This document shows positions 1 to 13,615 of a DNA stretch of 64,000 bases, in pieces; position 1 is the stretch's first letter, and every line of letters starts with the position of its first letter. The notes beneath the pieces were generated by a model, which ran no database searches, was not told the DNA's origin, and saw only the letters and a program-made list of their open reading frames with translations. The DNA comes from Rachycentron canadum (taxonomy: Eukaryota > Chordata > Actinopteri > Carangiformes > Rachycentridae). The stretch is from contig CM076656.1 in the NCBI GenBank assembly GCA_038496675.1, positions 19,072,340 to 19,136,339 of the forward strand, in the 5' to 3' direction. A program made the position numbers and the translations under genes.

Positions 1-828
1 GTGTTCGTGTACGAGAACACATCTAAAAGACATTAATTAAACCTTTACAATCAGTGCAAATGAGCAATCAACACAGTTCATAAACTGTGGCAATTGTGGG
101 TTATGGATGAGAGACACAGCCAGGAGACGCCACGACACTCTTAAAATTTACCTCATGAAAAGGTTCAATAATGATCCCCAGGCCTCGAACCCTAAATCAA
201 CAATTCTACGTTTAAACCTTTAACCTGCACCAGTATTCTGGTCATTCATGTCATGGTGTTACCTTATTGTTATGTTCTGTCTTTACATTAAAGATTCAAC
301 AAAAATATTTAATATCAATAACTTTGATCCATTTCTTTAACAAACTGACTGAACTACACAAAATGTTTCCACAGAAACTGCTCAAAACTAACTAATTTTC
401 CTGATCTATATAAAATATATGGTTTGCAGTTAAGTCTATGGTCGATACCGTTTATCAGAAACAGACCATTTTGGTTTCTTAAATGACAACAACCAGAACT
501 GTAATAGTGAGAGACATGAGTCTTATACATGTGAAATAGCCAGTGGTGGCAGAGGTTAAGACTTTATTTATTACAAACACATCTTTCAATATCAGGTCAC
601 TGCAAGTGCTCTGAACTAATCTCGAATGTAAACATGTTAATCAGTTGATCAAAACCAAAATCTTCCATCTGCGTTCCTGCAATGGTCAAAATAAAAGTCA
701 TGTTTATATTCTGACTATAGTAAGTCAAGTGTTTGGCAGCCTAAGCACTTGAACTAACACTTGAAATACAAATCTCTCCTGGTTCAATTAGAGAAGATGA
801 GTAACTGCATTAGTAAGTATCTGACTCA
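1..828. other. Intergenic, no gene seen
   Basis: AT-rich sequence with short ORFs only. No splice-framed coding exon, RNA gene or recognisable repeat was identified on either strand. Confidence 0.5.
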
Positions 829-1125
829 GAAGGGGGCAGTGTGGTGGTTCTGGGTTAAAACCCCCACGTTTGCATGTTTGTACTCTGGCTTCCTCCCATT
901 GTCTAGAGACAAGCAAGTTTAGGTTAATTGGTGACTCTAAATTGCCCATAGGCCTGAGTGTGGGCGTGAATGGTTGTTTGTCTATGTCTGTCTATATATC
1001 AGCCCTGTGATAGACTGACGACCAGTCCAGGATGGAACCTGCCCTCGCCAAATGTCAGCTGGGATTGGCTCCAGCCTCCCCACGACCCTGATGGATAAGC
1101 AGTATAGATAATGGATGGACAGATG
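829..1125 (+). mobile_element. tRNA-derived SINE-like fish interspersed repeat, copy 1
   Basis: The stretch reads like a widespread teleost repeat. It has a degenerate head around ggttctgggtt, then gtttgcatgtttgtactc, then ttaattggtgactctaaatt, a middle with gtcagctgggattggctcc, and an end with ggataagcagtatagataat. A second diverged copy with the same order of blocks lies at 34557-34830, which supports a dispersed element rather than local sequence. The Pol III B box is decayed here. The family name was not determined. No target-site duplication was resolved. Confidence 0.7.
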
Positions 1126-1845
1126 ATTCATAAGGTACAGCCATATGAGCACAAAAACCTAACTACAGCTCCTAATTAGAAAATAAACATCCAATCACAA
1201 AGCTTAAATTCAGTTTAACATGTATCTAAACCTAAAAAATAAATAGTTTCAGTTCTTTAGACCAGTGACTATAATAATATTTTGATTCTGGGAGTCAACT
1301 AATAGTGATTTCTCAACAAAGACAAACCTATAGGACTGATGATAGTCCAGGGAATCTCCTGGATAATGTGGCTTTGAATCTGAATATTGGGGATATGATT
1401 AAAAGAAAACTTTTAAATGGGATGTTCAAAAATATTCTTACTTTTGCACTACATTTACCAATAAATTACTGAAGCAGAAGAAAGGATGTCATATGGATAT
1501 TATAAAGTAGCCGTATGATAATGTTATTTAGAATAATTATAAAACACGACATTAATGCAGAAACTCATGAGAGCCGAGTTGTTTCAACACAAGCAGCTGG
1601 CGGCCGCAGAGCACTTTTGTCCACCTCTAAATTGTGTTGTTGTTATGTTTAGCTATAAGCTTAAACACAGCGCTGCCAAGGCAACCGTCAACAGTGAGCC
1701 AACGAGGGATGACGTCATTTGAACACAATGCAGATACCCTCCAGCCATGATCCAGTGAGTAGATACGTGTGTGTGTGTGTGTGAGAGATCAGACAGGAGG
1801 TGAGATTAAAGAGGGAATTGGGAGAAGAGATGGAGGGATATAAAG

Positions 1846-1876
<31 letters not shown>
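1846..1876 (+). repeat. Poly(A) homopolymer, 31 bases
   Basis: Uninterrupted A run. It creates a false poly-Phe ORF on the minus strand. Confidence 0.95.
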
Positions 1877-1879
<3 letters not shown>

Positions 1880-4800
1880 GAAGGATAAGGCCGAGAAAGC
1901 AGAGAGATAATGCTCCCTGTGGGGGGAGGATGACTGAGGCGACCTGGAGGGAAGGAAGAGTTTTTAGACCCTAATGAAAAATCTTGCCTGCAGGTATTCA
2001 TCATGTCTGCAGGCATATCATTTCACTGATGTATTCAGGACATTTGTTTCTAACACATAAGCCACCTGTTGCTGTTTTAAAGCTCTTTGGGCCCCTATGT
2101 GAGGAGAATACAATCTGAGCTGGATCCAGCAGGGCCCCTCTGGTAGTCCTGAAAACTTGGCCCAAGGCTAACAGAGTATTCACATTATATTGAAATACAA
2201 TGTCTGCTGCTTTGTATTACATTACATCCTTGGCAGGAATCGGGGAGATAAATAAATATCAGTTATTAATTTGCATGAGCTTGATCTGATACAGTGTTAC
2301 TTTATGAAATTGTTTTATTCTTATTTCTTCCTTACTTTTTTTCATATTAATTGGTCAAATTGTTACGTTTGATTTTGGAAAAAACAAGTGTCAGCTCAGC
2401 ACAGCCACGCCACACCAAACTCCTGTACTTCAACATAATCAACTTATTATTATTACAACCAATGAGGGGCCCCCTGATGCGAGTGAGAGAGTGTTGATTT
2501 TTATATGCAATCTATGAGTGGACATTAACCCTTTACTTCTACTATTGCTGCAGTAAGCGTATTGTCTCAGTCAGTCAGGTATATTCACAAGGGCCCCATT
2601 GTTGTGGTACAGCCAAAAAATCTCAATGGAACTAGAGCTCAATCTGGATGGAGCCGTTTCAGAGTTTAGCCATTCACCAGACGTGAGCAGAGACTCTTGT
2701 CGTTCTTCGTGCGTATGTTAGTGTTGTTTGAAGAAGGTTGAAAAGGGTACTTGCCAACATTATTGTCACAACCAAACCAAATTACCTCTCTCTTGTTCCC
2801 AAAATTGTTTTGTTGGGGTCACTTCGGTGTGTTAAACAAAGTTGGGTTCTATTGCTACAAATCACTGGCAGCACTAACTCCCATTGGCTCCTCAATTCCC
2901 AGCTCCATCACTGAGATCACTGGTTCCCTCACAGTTCACGCCTGCATGGACTGCCATCAACTGACTACCATCAACTTGAGGGCATGAGCTGCACTTCTCC
3001 CCATGGTCACATGGGATAAAACAACTGATTCACTCAGTTCCCAACCACAAAACCTGAAACACACTAAGATTAGGAACCCAACCATAGAATAAGATCCTGT
3101 CTGTGGTTGGGGAGACCATAAGATCAACCATCCTCCAATCAGGCTGTTAAGACTAAGTAAGTAAGTAATATGACTGATACAGTTACATTAGGAAAATGAA
3201 CAGGATCCATATCTGGTGGTGGAAAAATTCTGAGTATTGACATATTATGGTTATTGAAAAGGCCATGAAATTGTATTTTGGGGAAAATGACAAATACTGT
3301 ATTTGAAGCAGATATAGTATTTGTCATAAGCAGAAACTGACTGCACTTACAATAAGCTTTTATTTTAAAGGAATGAAATCTTTTAAATAATATGAAAGAA
3401 TCAAATGAGACATTAAAAATCAACATTTATATATAGTATCCTGTGACGATGATGATGTTTGTTTCTGTTAACTACAGATTCAACATACTTGCTCTTCAAG
3501 ATGACTCTAATGGATCTGAGGGAGAACAATCTATATTTATGGATTTGGAGCTCAGCCAATCATGAAGTGATGTCCATATGTTTGGATCGTGTCTCGAGCA
3601 AAATATAGATGCTCTGTTGTTTCTACATTTGTGAGGGTCAGCTATGGTAAAATTACAATTATGCTTCATTTCAAATGATGCAGCAGCAAGGAATTGTAGA
3701 AGGAATGTCCAGTGTATCCTATGCTAAAGAAGATAAGATAGGAAGCACTGATGCTCCTTTAATTATCATTTAGAGAATTCGACCAGCTCTTATCGTGGCG
3801 GCCACTTAGATACTTCTTAGTGTTAGCCTTAGTGCCGATTCATAAACAGGGTTAGTGAAAGGTCGACAGTCAATGACAAACAGGCCCACAAAGGGAGCAG
3901 GAAGGCAAGATAAACCAAAAATAGAGTTAAAAAAAAAAAAAACGATCATTAGCAGGGACGCCTGCAACTCTAAGGAGAAGAAACACAATAGATGATACAA
4001 GACATGCGAGTTGTGTGAAGGCAGGTGATGATCATTAACTTACTGTGTCTTCAGTGGTCGGTCTGTGTCAGTGAATGTTTAAACACAAATGCAGTTCAAA
4101 TTAAAAGCAATAAATTAAAGTAAAACTTTAAAATTAAATTCAATCATAAATCTAATTGAATCAAGTTTAAATTTAATAGAAATTAGAAATTCAAAATTAA
4201 ATCAAACCACACATTAAACTAATTTTTTTAAATGATAAATTGAATCAAATATTAAATAGAAAATGAAATCTATAAATTCTTTTATGTATGAATACATGTT
4301 ATTTTATTTAGTTAATCCATAAATCTATAATTTCTGAACATTGATATATTACATGTGGGATAAACCATAAATGTTGACTTTAGTTATTTTATTCATTATT
4401 TAATTACTGAATACATTTTTTTTTTTGATGAAGCACGTAACCTGGAGTTTTTGACAGACTGTTCTGATAGAAAATGTCAGAACAAGCAGAAGAAAAGCAA
4501 AAGACTGCTGTCACCTTAATATGGGAAATGGTCATCATGGGAATCAGAAAGTATCTGAAATGTCAAGCAACTTAAAAAGAGGCAAGTTCTCACTTTGTTG
4601 CCCGAGGACAGATCAATACTCAAGTAACCTGAGGAAAGATTTGTCTTGGTATATGTGCTCATATAAGTAGTGCTTTGAGCTTAGATGCCATCACAAAATT
4701 AATTTCTCCCTCTGTTTGGCATTTTACCAAAAAACAACAAGCAAGAACAAAAAGTGAATTACATGATTTGAAAAGATCGATTCAAGTTTAATAAAATTTA

Positions 4801-5916
4801 AGATGGCAGTATAAAGTGCAGGCTTGTTGATCCGTTGGGCTCCATCTGAAATGCTAAGACACAAATTGGTAATATACTCTTTGTCTGATTTTTAAGACTT
4901 TAATTAGCTGTGAAAGGTTGCACAAAGCGTGACCTTTGAAGAATGGTTATTGCACACCATGAAGCATTCGAAGAGCTGCTTCCAAAAAAGAGAAATTAAA
5001 AATGAAAACCCAAAATAAAATGCTGCTCATTATCTGCCCTATTCAGCTGCTGCAGTCTTGTTGGCTCATCATTTTAAATAATGCCAGGAACTAGTGAACA
5101 TAATTCGCTTGTAGATTGTGCATCTCCTTAAAACATTTTAAACAGCTCTCACAGTGTGGGATGTAAATTGTGGGATGTGTGGGTGTGAAAGCAGAGTAAA
5201 AGTGACAAAAGTGATTTATTAAGCCTGGTTGCAAAGGAAATCTACACTCCCTTGTCTGTCTGCTTTTTAGGAGCACATGGCCCTCAGCTCTGCAGAGAAA
5301 AACCAAACCAGATCTAAGTCTAATCCTCTCATCGCTCTCCTAAATCTGCAGCCAGAGACCATATGAGGCTGGAGGAGAGAGGGGGAGGAGGCGAGAAAAA
5401 AGAAAAGAAGAAAAAGGAGATGTGATGTTATAGCTTCAACAGGTGATGGAAGATGGAAACACTCATCTCAAGTCATACATCTCAAACCGCATGTCTTAAA
5501 AGAAACTTTCTGACCCAGCATTAGATGAGAAGATTAATACAGAATCACTTGTCTGAACAGAAAATAGAAAGCAAACATAACCTGCAAGCTTATTTTGGCA
5601 TGAAGACTGGAGAGCAGGGAGACAACTAGATGAAAATCCAACCAGTATTTTAAAAGCATAAAAAAAAAAAAAATTAAAAAAAACAAGCAACTCAACTTAT
5701 GTTATGGTGTTGCTTTTGATTTTAGCTAATTATGTGACTTTAACCAAACATTAGCTGATCAATATTGTTATTTAGCATCAACTTAGCCAAAGTAAAATAT
5801 AGTAGCCTATCATTGCTTTTATACATTTGTGACAAAGGTGACAAACTTCACATCTGGGGACTTAAATCTTTCTAGAAGTCTTTGGACTAAACCACAGCAC
5901 AGAAGATGTATAATGT

Positions 5917-6000
5917 CAGTTAGTTTTGGAGGTGCTGGTAGGGGTAGTCTTAGGTTAGCCATTTGCCTTTTTTCAGTGTTTACACTGAGCTAAGCTAAAC
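5917..6000 (+). repeat. Degenerate fish interspersed repeat (ctaagctaa type), copy 1
   Basis: The blocks ggaggtgctggtaggggta and gagctaagctaaac match the general pattern of a common teleost repeat, whose usual form carries a tgctggtagg block, a gtttcc block and a gctaagctaa block. A second relic in the same orientation is at 15215-15268. The family is not named here, and both copies are short and decayed. Confidence 0.4.
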
Positions 6001-7566
6001 TGAACATGGATCAATGTCCTCATTAAAGAAGCATAAATCCCATGTCTACCTTTGTTTTAAGTATTAAGGACTTTTATCCTTTACTTGTACTGATGATCAA
6101 AGTCTTTTGATCATCACATGGAAAGGCTAACAATTGCTTCGTCGTTAGTCATCATGAGAAAATAAAATTAGACATTTCTCTCTGCACATGCTCAGATTTT
6201 TTTTTTTTAGTGGACACTAACAGGTCGTGACAGCCTTTTCAGATTTCAGCACCAAACCATGTCCTTCACATGGCGCTGAAAGAGTAATTGGATTTACAAC
6301 TATTCCTCACATCTCTGAGCTTTCTTTTCTACTTGTTAATTTCATGCTGCCTGATGTGTTGAGAGTTCACGACTCACTAACTGTAACAGACTAAACACAG
6401 AAGCCTGGAATATATGCAAACCCAAAATAGACGCATTGATTAAAGACTGCATTAATCCACAGCACAGGAGGCACTGAAACACCTTGAACAGATACAGAAT
6501 CCATCACAAAATCAGAGCCAGTGCATGAAAATGCATGAACTGCAGTGTTGGGCTATTGTAATCAAAAAAAGGGAAATTATACACAGCGAGCTGAGACCAT
6601 CATCATCATCATCACCACCATTGCATTCGATCCCCAAATGCAGCTGGAGGTCTGATTCCTTTCAGCCTCTCACAGCTCTGAGATCAATCAATACATTTAA
6701 GTCCCTCTGCCTTCAGGCCACCGCGAATGAATGAATATACCCAGAGCAAGGAGGCTGCTCATTTTCCTCCTGAAAGTCATGAAATCGGCCCAGCAGGAGG
6801 TAGACAGGTTGGGGCTATACAACTCTGTGTGTGTGTCTACATATCAGCACCTGGCATTTCACAGAGTCTCAGAGCTCCTGAAGCTATTAATCAAATAAGA
6901 GTTTTAATTAATCAACAGAATATACTGAAGAACAGTCTGAAGTCATCAAACTCTCCAACAAGTTTGATGTTTCTAACAGCATATTTTTTTCTTTATGGTC
7001 ACTTTAGGCCAGGGGAACAAGCTGTAGATATAACCACCACCATTCAGGAGAAACTGAGTAAGATTAGCAGCACTGCTCATAGGGCGTATAATAGCCTCTC
7101 ATCTTGCAAACACAACAATGGCTGGAAGTGAACAGCTGTTAATGCTACCGTTTGCTATGCAGCAATAGCTAAACCTACAAATAGCTCCCTTAGGGCTTAT
7201 TTCTAACATAATCCATAAATGATTTCAAATTTTAATCACTTTGAGTTTAGTTCTAGAAAGATCATTATTGTTCTCTCCTACCTTGCCAAAAGCTATAATG
7301 GGATCCAGCTGGAGAACCATTTCAGAAAATGTCTTGACAGTTGGTCTGCACAGAAGTAAAGACTTATCACCAAGCCATGGCTAGCAGTAAAAAGAAAAAG
7401 CTGTGGCCTGGTTAAAAGTTTTGGTTGATGACTAACAGCAGCAGAGAAGAGGCTGTAGGAGTAGCCGTATCTAGACTTCCCAAAGCTTTGCCTTTACCAC
7501 GCTGAAAGTAGCCCAGAGCTTGGTTCACCCTGCCTGCATGTGAGGGTAGATAAAAACCAGGGGATC

Positions 7567-8083
7567 CATAGACTGTATATAAAAAACGGACGCAGACACA
7601 GGGGCTCAGGTGTCTTAAACCTGCATTTTATCTAATGAACCTCAGGGGGCGTCTTCACTAGCTGCAAAACAACTCAGATCAGTTTGTATAGAAGTCTATG
7701 GGAAAATGTCCCCATTTCTCACTTAATTAATTACCTCAGTAAACATTTTCCTAATTAGTTTATGGTCTCAGTCTCTAGTTTCAAGTCTTCAATACAACAT
7801 GATGTTCATTTTTTAGATGACGGTCCCATTTAGAGGAAAATAGACCATAAACCAGGGTATGCATTACCGTGAGATTGACTGTACCACACACAGCATCCTG
7901 CCGGTCAATCAGGATAGTGCACAGAGGAGGTCAGATCCACCCCTCACTCCTCTTCAGCTCCACCCTCTCCTCCAAATACAGTTTCCTGTGGTTTCAAAAT
8001 AAACAAGATGGTGACAGCCAAATTATAAACTCAAGGCTTCAAAATGGCAGCTCACAAACCAATTGGTGACATCACGGCTGCTT
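7567..8083 (+). mobile_element. Fish non-autonomous repeat, copy A (left half of a long inverted repeat)
   Basis: It starts with catagactgtatataaaaa and ends near ttggtgacatcacggctgc, followed by a 26-base A run (8085-8110). Most of its first 310 bases reappear in reverse complement at 8268-8590 (for example caacatgatgttca, tcccatttagaggaaa, tttatggtctcagtct). Its last section (ggcttcaaaatggcagctc and caaaccaatt) reappears in reverse complement near 8200-8250. A third copy at 19402-19740 shares both ends. The pieces therefore belong to one dispersed element of about 520 bp. No transposase ORF is present. The family is not named. Confidence 0.7.
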
Positions 8084-8189
8084 TAAAAAAAAAAAAAAAA
8101 AAAAAAAAAATCAAAAGATTTGCCCTTCAGATGTTTCAGCATTATTGTTTTCAATTCATCAATGTTCTCCAGTTGTTGAAGTCAGTTGC

Positions 8190-8590
8190 ATCCAAGTGGC
8201 AACCCACTGTGTCACTCATTGGTTTATGAACTGCTGTTCTGAAGCCTCATTTCCCCCCACCCACCCCCCCACAGTAGCCACTCCCTAATGCATCCCCTGA
8301 TTTGCTGTCTACTTTCCTCTAAATGGGACTAGATTTTAAAAAGTGAACATCATGTTGTATTTAAAAAGACTGAGACCATAAACTCATTAGGGAAACGTTT
8401 ACTGAGCTGATAATTCAAAAGAGAAGTTGGGCCATTTCCTCTTTGACTTTAATACAATCTGACTTCTTTTTACAACCAGTGGAGTTGCCCACTGATAGCC
8501 ATTAGATGGATGGCAGATTTAAGACACTTCAGCATAGACTTGACTTTACAGCCCCAGTGTCTATGTCCATTTTTATATACAGTCTGTGAG
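8190..8590 (-). mobile_element. Fish non-autonomous repeat, copy B, inverted relative to copy A
   Basis: Read on the minus strand, it starts cagactgtatataaaaatgg and follows copy A block by block to gaggcttcagaacagcag and aaaccaatgagtgacac. It lacks the segment corresponding to about 7880-8020 of copy A, so it carries an internal deletion. Together with copy A it forms an imperfect inverted repeat of about 1.02 kb in tail-to-tail orientation. Its outer end provides the stop codon of the coding-like ORF at 8573-8833. Confidence 0.65.
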
Positions 8591-8833
8591 ACTTTTGCTC
8601 ATGTCAGCTTGTTCAGCTTTCACCTGAGCATCATCCCAGAGGAGTCTGTTTATCTCCTCTACCATGTCATGGCTTTGAAAACCTGTTCTCTCTGTACACA
8701 CGGACTCAATTTCTTGCTTCAGCTCCTTGCAAAGGGAGGAAATTTCTACCCTGGAGTGTGTCTGGATAACCTCATAGGAGAGCTGAACCTCTTCAGAAAG
8801 AAGTTTCACTGCGGGTTGGCCGCCTTTCGCCAT
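8573..8833 (-). other. Orphan coding-like ORF (possible exon or retroelement remnant)
   Basis: An 86-codon frame starts at ATGGCG and has protein-like composition. Residues about 10-45 are rich in Leu, Val, Ile, Glu and Lys in a spacing that could form a coiled coil (for example KLLSEEVQL and LCKELKQEIESV). The final codons (DCI, stop) are supplied by the end of repeat copy B, so the original 3' end is lost or lies elsewhere. A donor-like CAG|GTGAAA occurs after codon 70, so the true coding part could be an exon ending there. I do not recognise the protein. It may be a decayed LINE ORF1-like fragment, a pseudogene, or a first exon of an unknown gene. No downstream exon was found. Confidence 0.3.
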
Positions 8834-11800
8834 TTTATTTAATTCATCAGCTTAGCTGCCGTTCAGTCTCGATATTCTCTACTTTTCTCTGGCCGCCTCT
8901 GCTCTGCGTCTGAGAACATTAAGGTGGATGGTGTGTTTTAAAAATCACTAAAAATTCAACTATTTGGTCATAGAAATAACATGAAATAAGCAAAAAGTAA
9001 CTATCGGGCCCTTTGTTTGCTTTTCCATGTTCACTGTCTCTCATTGTAGACGGACTAAAATAGAAGCAGCACAGCGGAAACAGGCAGCAGGAGTGACTGT
9101 CCTCTGTAACTCTGAAAGCAAAGATGGATCAATAAAGTACAGTCAACCCCAATCTCTGTTCAGTCTGATCATTATCAGTTGTAAAAGGCTCGACCAATTC
9201 AAGAAAAAAAAAAAAAAAAAAAAAAACTCCCTCCACTTCCTGTGAAGTTACCATGAAATGTACACTTTAGAAACACCCACACTGAAGCATTGAAGTGATC
9301 ATAAATGACTCTTACTGACTGAAACCACAATGAATATGGAGATTTTTTTTTTTTCTCCATCTTCTTGACAGGTACTTATTGTTCAACTCCAAAGGAGGCT
9401 TTAAAGCGGCCCTTGACATTCAGTTTTTTTCTGCAGCCCATGAAGCCTCTCAGAGTTTCACCACAGCTTAAACAGGGAGCTCCAGACACCACACACAGAT
9501 ACTTCGTCCCACGGGGTCGGTGCAAAACAGGGGTTTGTTTAAGTGAATCTGCCCAATTAAGAGATTTTTTTTTTTAAGTGTTTGTTTTGTGTATTGTCTA
9601 GTTCATAAAAATGACTTAGTATTTTAAATATTGCCCTTAACAGCATCTGAGTAAAATCTATGAACTTATGTTACATGTGATTTGCATCCAATCAAAAATA
9701 CTTAGGATCATCCCTGCTGCCATCTTATAAGAAGGAAAGGTGACAATGACTGATTATACTTATATTCAGTTCAGTGCCAAACCACAAGTGGGCCTCTATA
9801 AGCTGTGTTTCTAAGATTAAAAGGGCCTTGGTGAGGAGCTGCTTCAGTTCCACAACCATATTACTAAAAAAGGAGCATGGAGGTTTAACCAACCAAACAA
9901 ATGAGGAAAAAAATGTCAGTATTATTGAGTCAAAATAACACAAACAAAATATTAGGTTGTGTTTGTGCTTTGAACAAAACCTTGCGTTTTATTTGGTGAC
10001 GACGTAAATTTTGTCAGCAACTGTTTTTCATTTGCCATTTGGATGTTTTACTATGTGCCGACATAAGAACGCTGACAGTTTAGGCTTGTTTTGTGCCGGG
10101 AAATAGCAAACATTTTGCTGGTTCGTGTCAGAAAGCACAAGCTTACAACCCAAAGCAAAAAAATTATATTACTTTCTGAAATCAGACACTGAAAGGAAGC
10201 ATAAAATCCAAGACATGTTATCTTGGATTTTATAAGCATATGAGCGTCCCTACAAGAAATTCAAAGGATGGACAGACAAGATTTCTCAGTGTATGATCAC
10301 TTACTGCTGTGTAAATGCTACTAAAGTTCACTCTTCATGTCACAGGAGCTTCTTTCATTTCTCTCTCTGAATAGATTACTTCATGTTGGTTTTTTCCAGC
10401 CCCTGTCCTTGTGTGAACTCCACAAACATCACCAATCTGCATCGCCACAACCAAAGAAATACTTCAGTGAAAACACACACACTAAGTCAACAGTTAACAA
10501 CGCGTTTCCCAGTAATGCAAGTGGACCGTGGAGACAATGTTGGAATAAGAAAACAGGTTGAACATCTTTGTACGACTAAGGACAGCGAGGCTGTATTTTC
10601 ATTCTGTTGCTGGCAGCAAACTCCATGTGCGTTGTTTTCAGGGGGAGATTTGATGAACTTTTTCTTCCTTGGCAGACAGTGCTGTTACGTGCATTTGCTG
10701 ATGCAACTTGGTAATAAAAATTGACTTTGGTGGAAAAAGCATTGTTGCTGTCTGACAGTGAGGACAAATCAGACGCTGAAGAGTCGAGCCCAAGTCTGGC
10801 ACAACAGATGCCTGCACAGCGTGTTTGCCCATTTTAATAGACACACTGGATGCCTGGCGTGTGTGTCATGGTTGCTGTTGCTGATCTTCAGCGCAAAAAC
10901 ATGTGTGTTCACACCGCCTGTATGACTGATGCATCCCTGCAGCTGCCAGCTCCATCTATCTACATAGAGTTTGCAGAATAACTGAATTAAATTAATTTCT
11001 GATTTATATTTGACTTTTATACTTTAAATCAACATTGTCAAACTGAGGTTTCACAATGGTTCTATAAGATAATACAGGGGTCAATATTCATTTTATCAAC
11101 TACCCTTTGTATACTCGCCATGGTGAAGCTCCACACAAACATAACTGCAGTTGTAAGCACTGTGCAAAGAAGCCTTTCAGCTGTGCGACACGCCAATCTC
11201 ATTCAATGTACTGCTGAATTCAAAACACACAGGAAAGTGAGATTCCTAGAGAAGCACTTGAGCTTTTAAAAACTCCACATTTGCATACATTTAAAGCTCC
11301 ATCACTCCATATTTCCACCATCTTAAAAATAATGCATTACCATCATCTGGAAATCTTTAAAGGGTTTTAAAAGATAAAGTTACTGTGTCTTCAGACAGTT
11401 CGCTTTGTGTAAAAAGTGAACATTGGAGTTGACCTTTCACAGTTGCGGCACATAACAGGAGATGTGTCCATGTCAGAATGGAAATACTCGGTTTGGCTTA
11501 GGTCAGGGCTGGCAGCTAGATAGAGCGAGCGAGTGACTCACTTGCTGTGAATTTCCCGGACAATGACCAACTCTATTCACACGCCGTCTCGATCACAATA
11601 CACAGACCTTGTGCTGCGAAGCGGGCACCATAAAGTCTATTTCATGTCCGGTTTAAACTGATTCAGGCATGCAGCTTCTCTGGGTAATGTCTGGATAAGT
11701 TCAGGGTTTGCATTATATGTGTGAAAGCACAACTAAGTAGCACCCTCCAGAGTTTCCACAAAACCTTCTCTGCAGGAGTTTTCATGTCAATTTAATTTAA

Positions 11801-12738
11801 AGACCCTCCTTTTACATGCACATCAAAAGAGGCGGAACAAGAGGCACCAATCAGACACTGCACCTGCAACACAGCACAAGTAGTTATTACAAGACAACAG
11901 ATTGTTTTCTCATCAATAAATCCAGCTGATCACCTACACATTTGGACCAGCTTTAATTTGCTTTAAAGCTTTGTTTGCAGATGAAGGAAATCGGTATAAT
12001 TTTTAAGACTTTAACTAAACCTCAGGTGCAAACAACCACTCATCACTGCAGACCTCAGGACAACTAACAAAGCAGAGGATATTAGGACATGTTCTGGCAC
12101 ATCCACCCAGGGGCCATTATGATCATGACGATCATTAAATGCTGACAACAATAATGAATAATTTATCAGGGGGAAGATGACACAATAGACACATTTGCGT
12201 TGTGTGCCGTTTCATGCACAGGTGACAGTCGCAGCAGACTCTGAGCCATCCAGAGCTTTTTCTACAAGAGTGTTGAAAAGAGAGAAATTTGTAAAGCCCG
12301 GGGGTCAATAAAAATGATCAGCAGGACTGTGAAGAAGATGAATAAACTAGTGATCCGTGAAGTGAAAAGAGGAAGAAAAAAAAAAAAAAATCTATGAAAG
12401 AAATTCCACAAAATGGCATTGCACAATCACACATTATCAGGGGTGAAACTCTGCTTCATCTGAATGAGACGGATATGAATGAGGCCTTTTGAGGGGTTTA
12501 ACAACCATGCTGTTACCTTTCAGCCCCGTGTTTCTCAAGTCAAGGAAATAAGGCGTTGTCACAGCGAATCATCTTTATCTGAAATGAGCCATGACCAGGA
12601 TCAGAGACACAACAAAGAGGACCAACGTCATTTTAATAGGAGTTATTTCAGGGAACTGCAGCGTTTACTATTCAAGCATGAAAAAATCCACCTGTCCTAA
12701 TAATAATAGCAGTATATATTTATTCACTCAAGTAAATA

Positions 12739-12741
<3 letters not shown>

Positions 12742-12771
<30 letters not shown>
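12742..12771 (+). repeat. (GT)n microsatellite
   Basis: About 15 uninterrupted GT units. Confidence 0.95.
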
Positions 12772-12774
<3 letters not shown>

Positions 12775-13600
12775 GTGACGCTTGGCTGCTTTTAAGGATT
12801 TATTTATTTAGGGAATTAAAAATGAAAAGAAAATGGTAAAATAAGGACATTTGACAGGTTTTTCCCTCTTAATTATTGCAGGGTTACTCAGGCTTATGAC
12901 CTCAGTGTTTTTAAAATCTTGTAACAGTCTTTAAGTCAGAAAGCCATGGATATATGGGGCCAAGTTTGAGTTTAGAAAAAAAAAAAAAAAAAAAAGTTCA
13001 CATATCTGTTTTGGCCAGTAATTGATGACACCTTCACTTTTCTTTTCTAAAGAAGTCATTGTAGCATCGGTGAGTCAACAACACATTAAAATTTCTTCAC
13101 AAGTACTTGTGAGAGCACAGAGATGCTAATGTTGCCGCTGCCATCATCCTTTTCACCACAAACATGAATAAAGCAGATGTGGTTTAGCCTGAAATGAGCA
13201 GACTGTCTGAGAGGCAGCCAGGACCCTCCATTTTGCAGCCTCTTCACCCTCTCGATGTGTATAACATGTCCTGAGGACCAGATGATGATTTAAACTAACC
13301 AGAGTTTGTGCAATGTAAAAACCCCTCTCAATCATTCTCTGCTTACCCCCTACTCCCCCTCACACCGTCTGACACCTGTTCATTTGAAAGCTAATTCTCT
13401 TTGATGTTATGGAAGCAGAGTGTTAATAAAGGGACGGTATAACACACTGAATCATGTGTCCATCCTCCTCTCTTCCTGCGTCTCAAATTAAGATGCTGGG
13501 GATGCTGCACTAATGTTAATTTACAGGTGTCTGCTGCCTGCCAGTCACCATAGCAACCTCAAGGTATGCCATCTCATCCGTAACACACACATACACATAT

Positions 13601-13615
13601 CCCCCCCCCCCCCCC
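13601..13615 (+). repeat. Poly(C) homopolymer, 15 bases
   Basis: Uninterrupted C run following a short CA-rich stretch, 45 bases after an X-box-like motif. Confidence 0.9.

Larger units (their letters stand above)
1131..7566. other. Intergenic, simple repeats and weak repeat relics
   Basis: No gene was identified. It contains a 31-base A run at 1846-1876, short A and T runs near 3930, 5660 and 6200, and a degenerate interspersed repeat at 5917-6000. An RFX X-box-like motif, gctgccaaggcaac, is at 1672-1685. ORFs up to 134 codons occur, but they lack flanking splice signals, plausible initiation context or protein-like composition. Confidence 0.5.
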
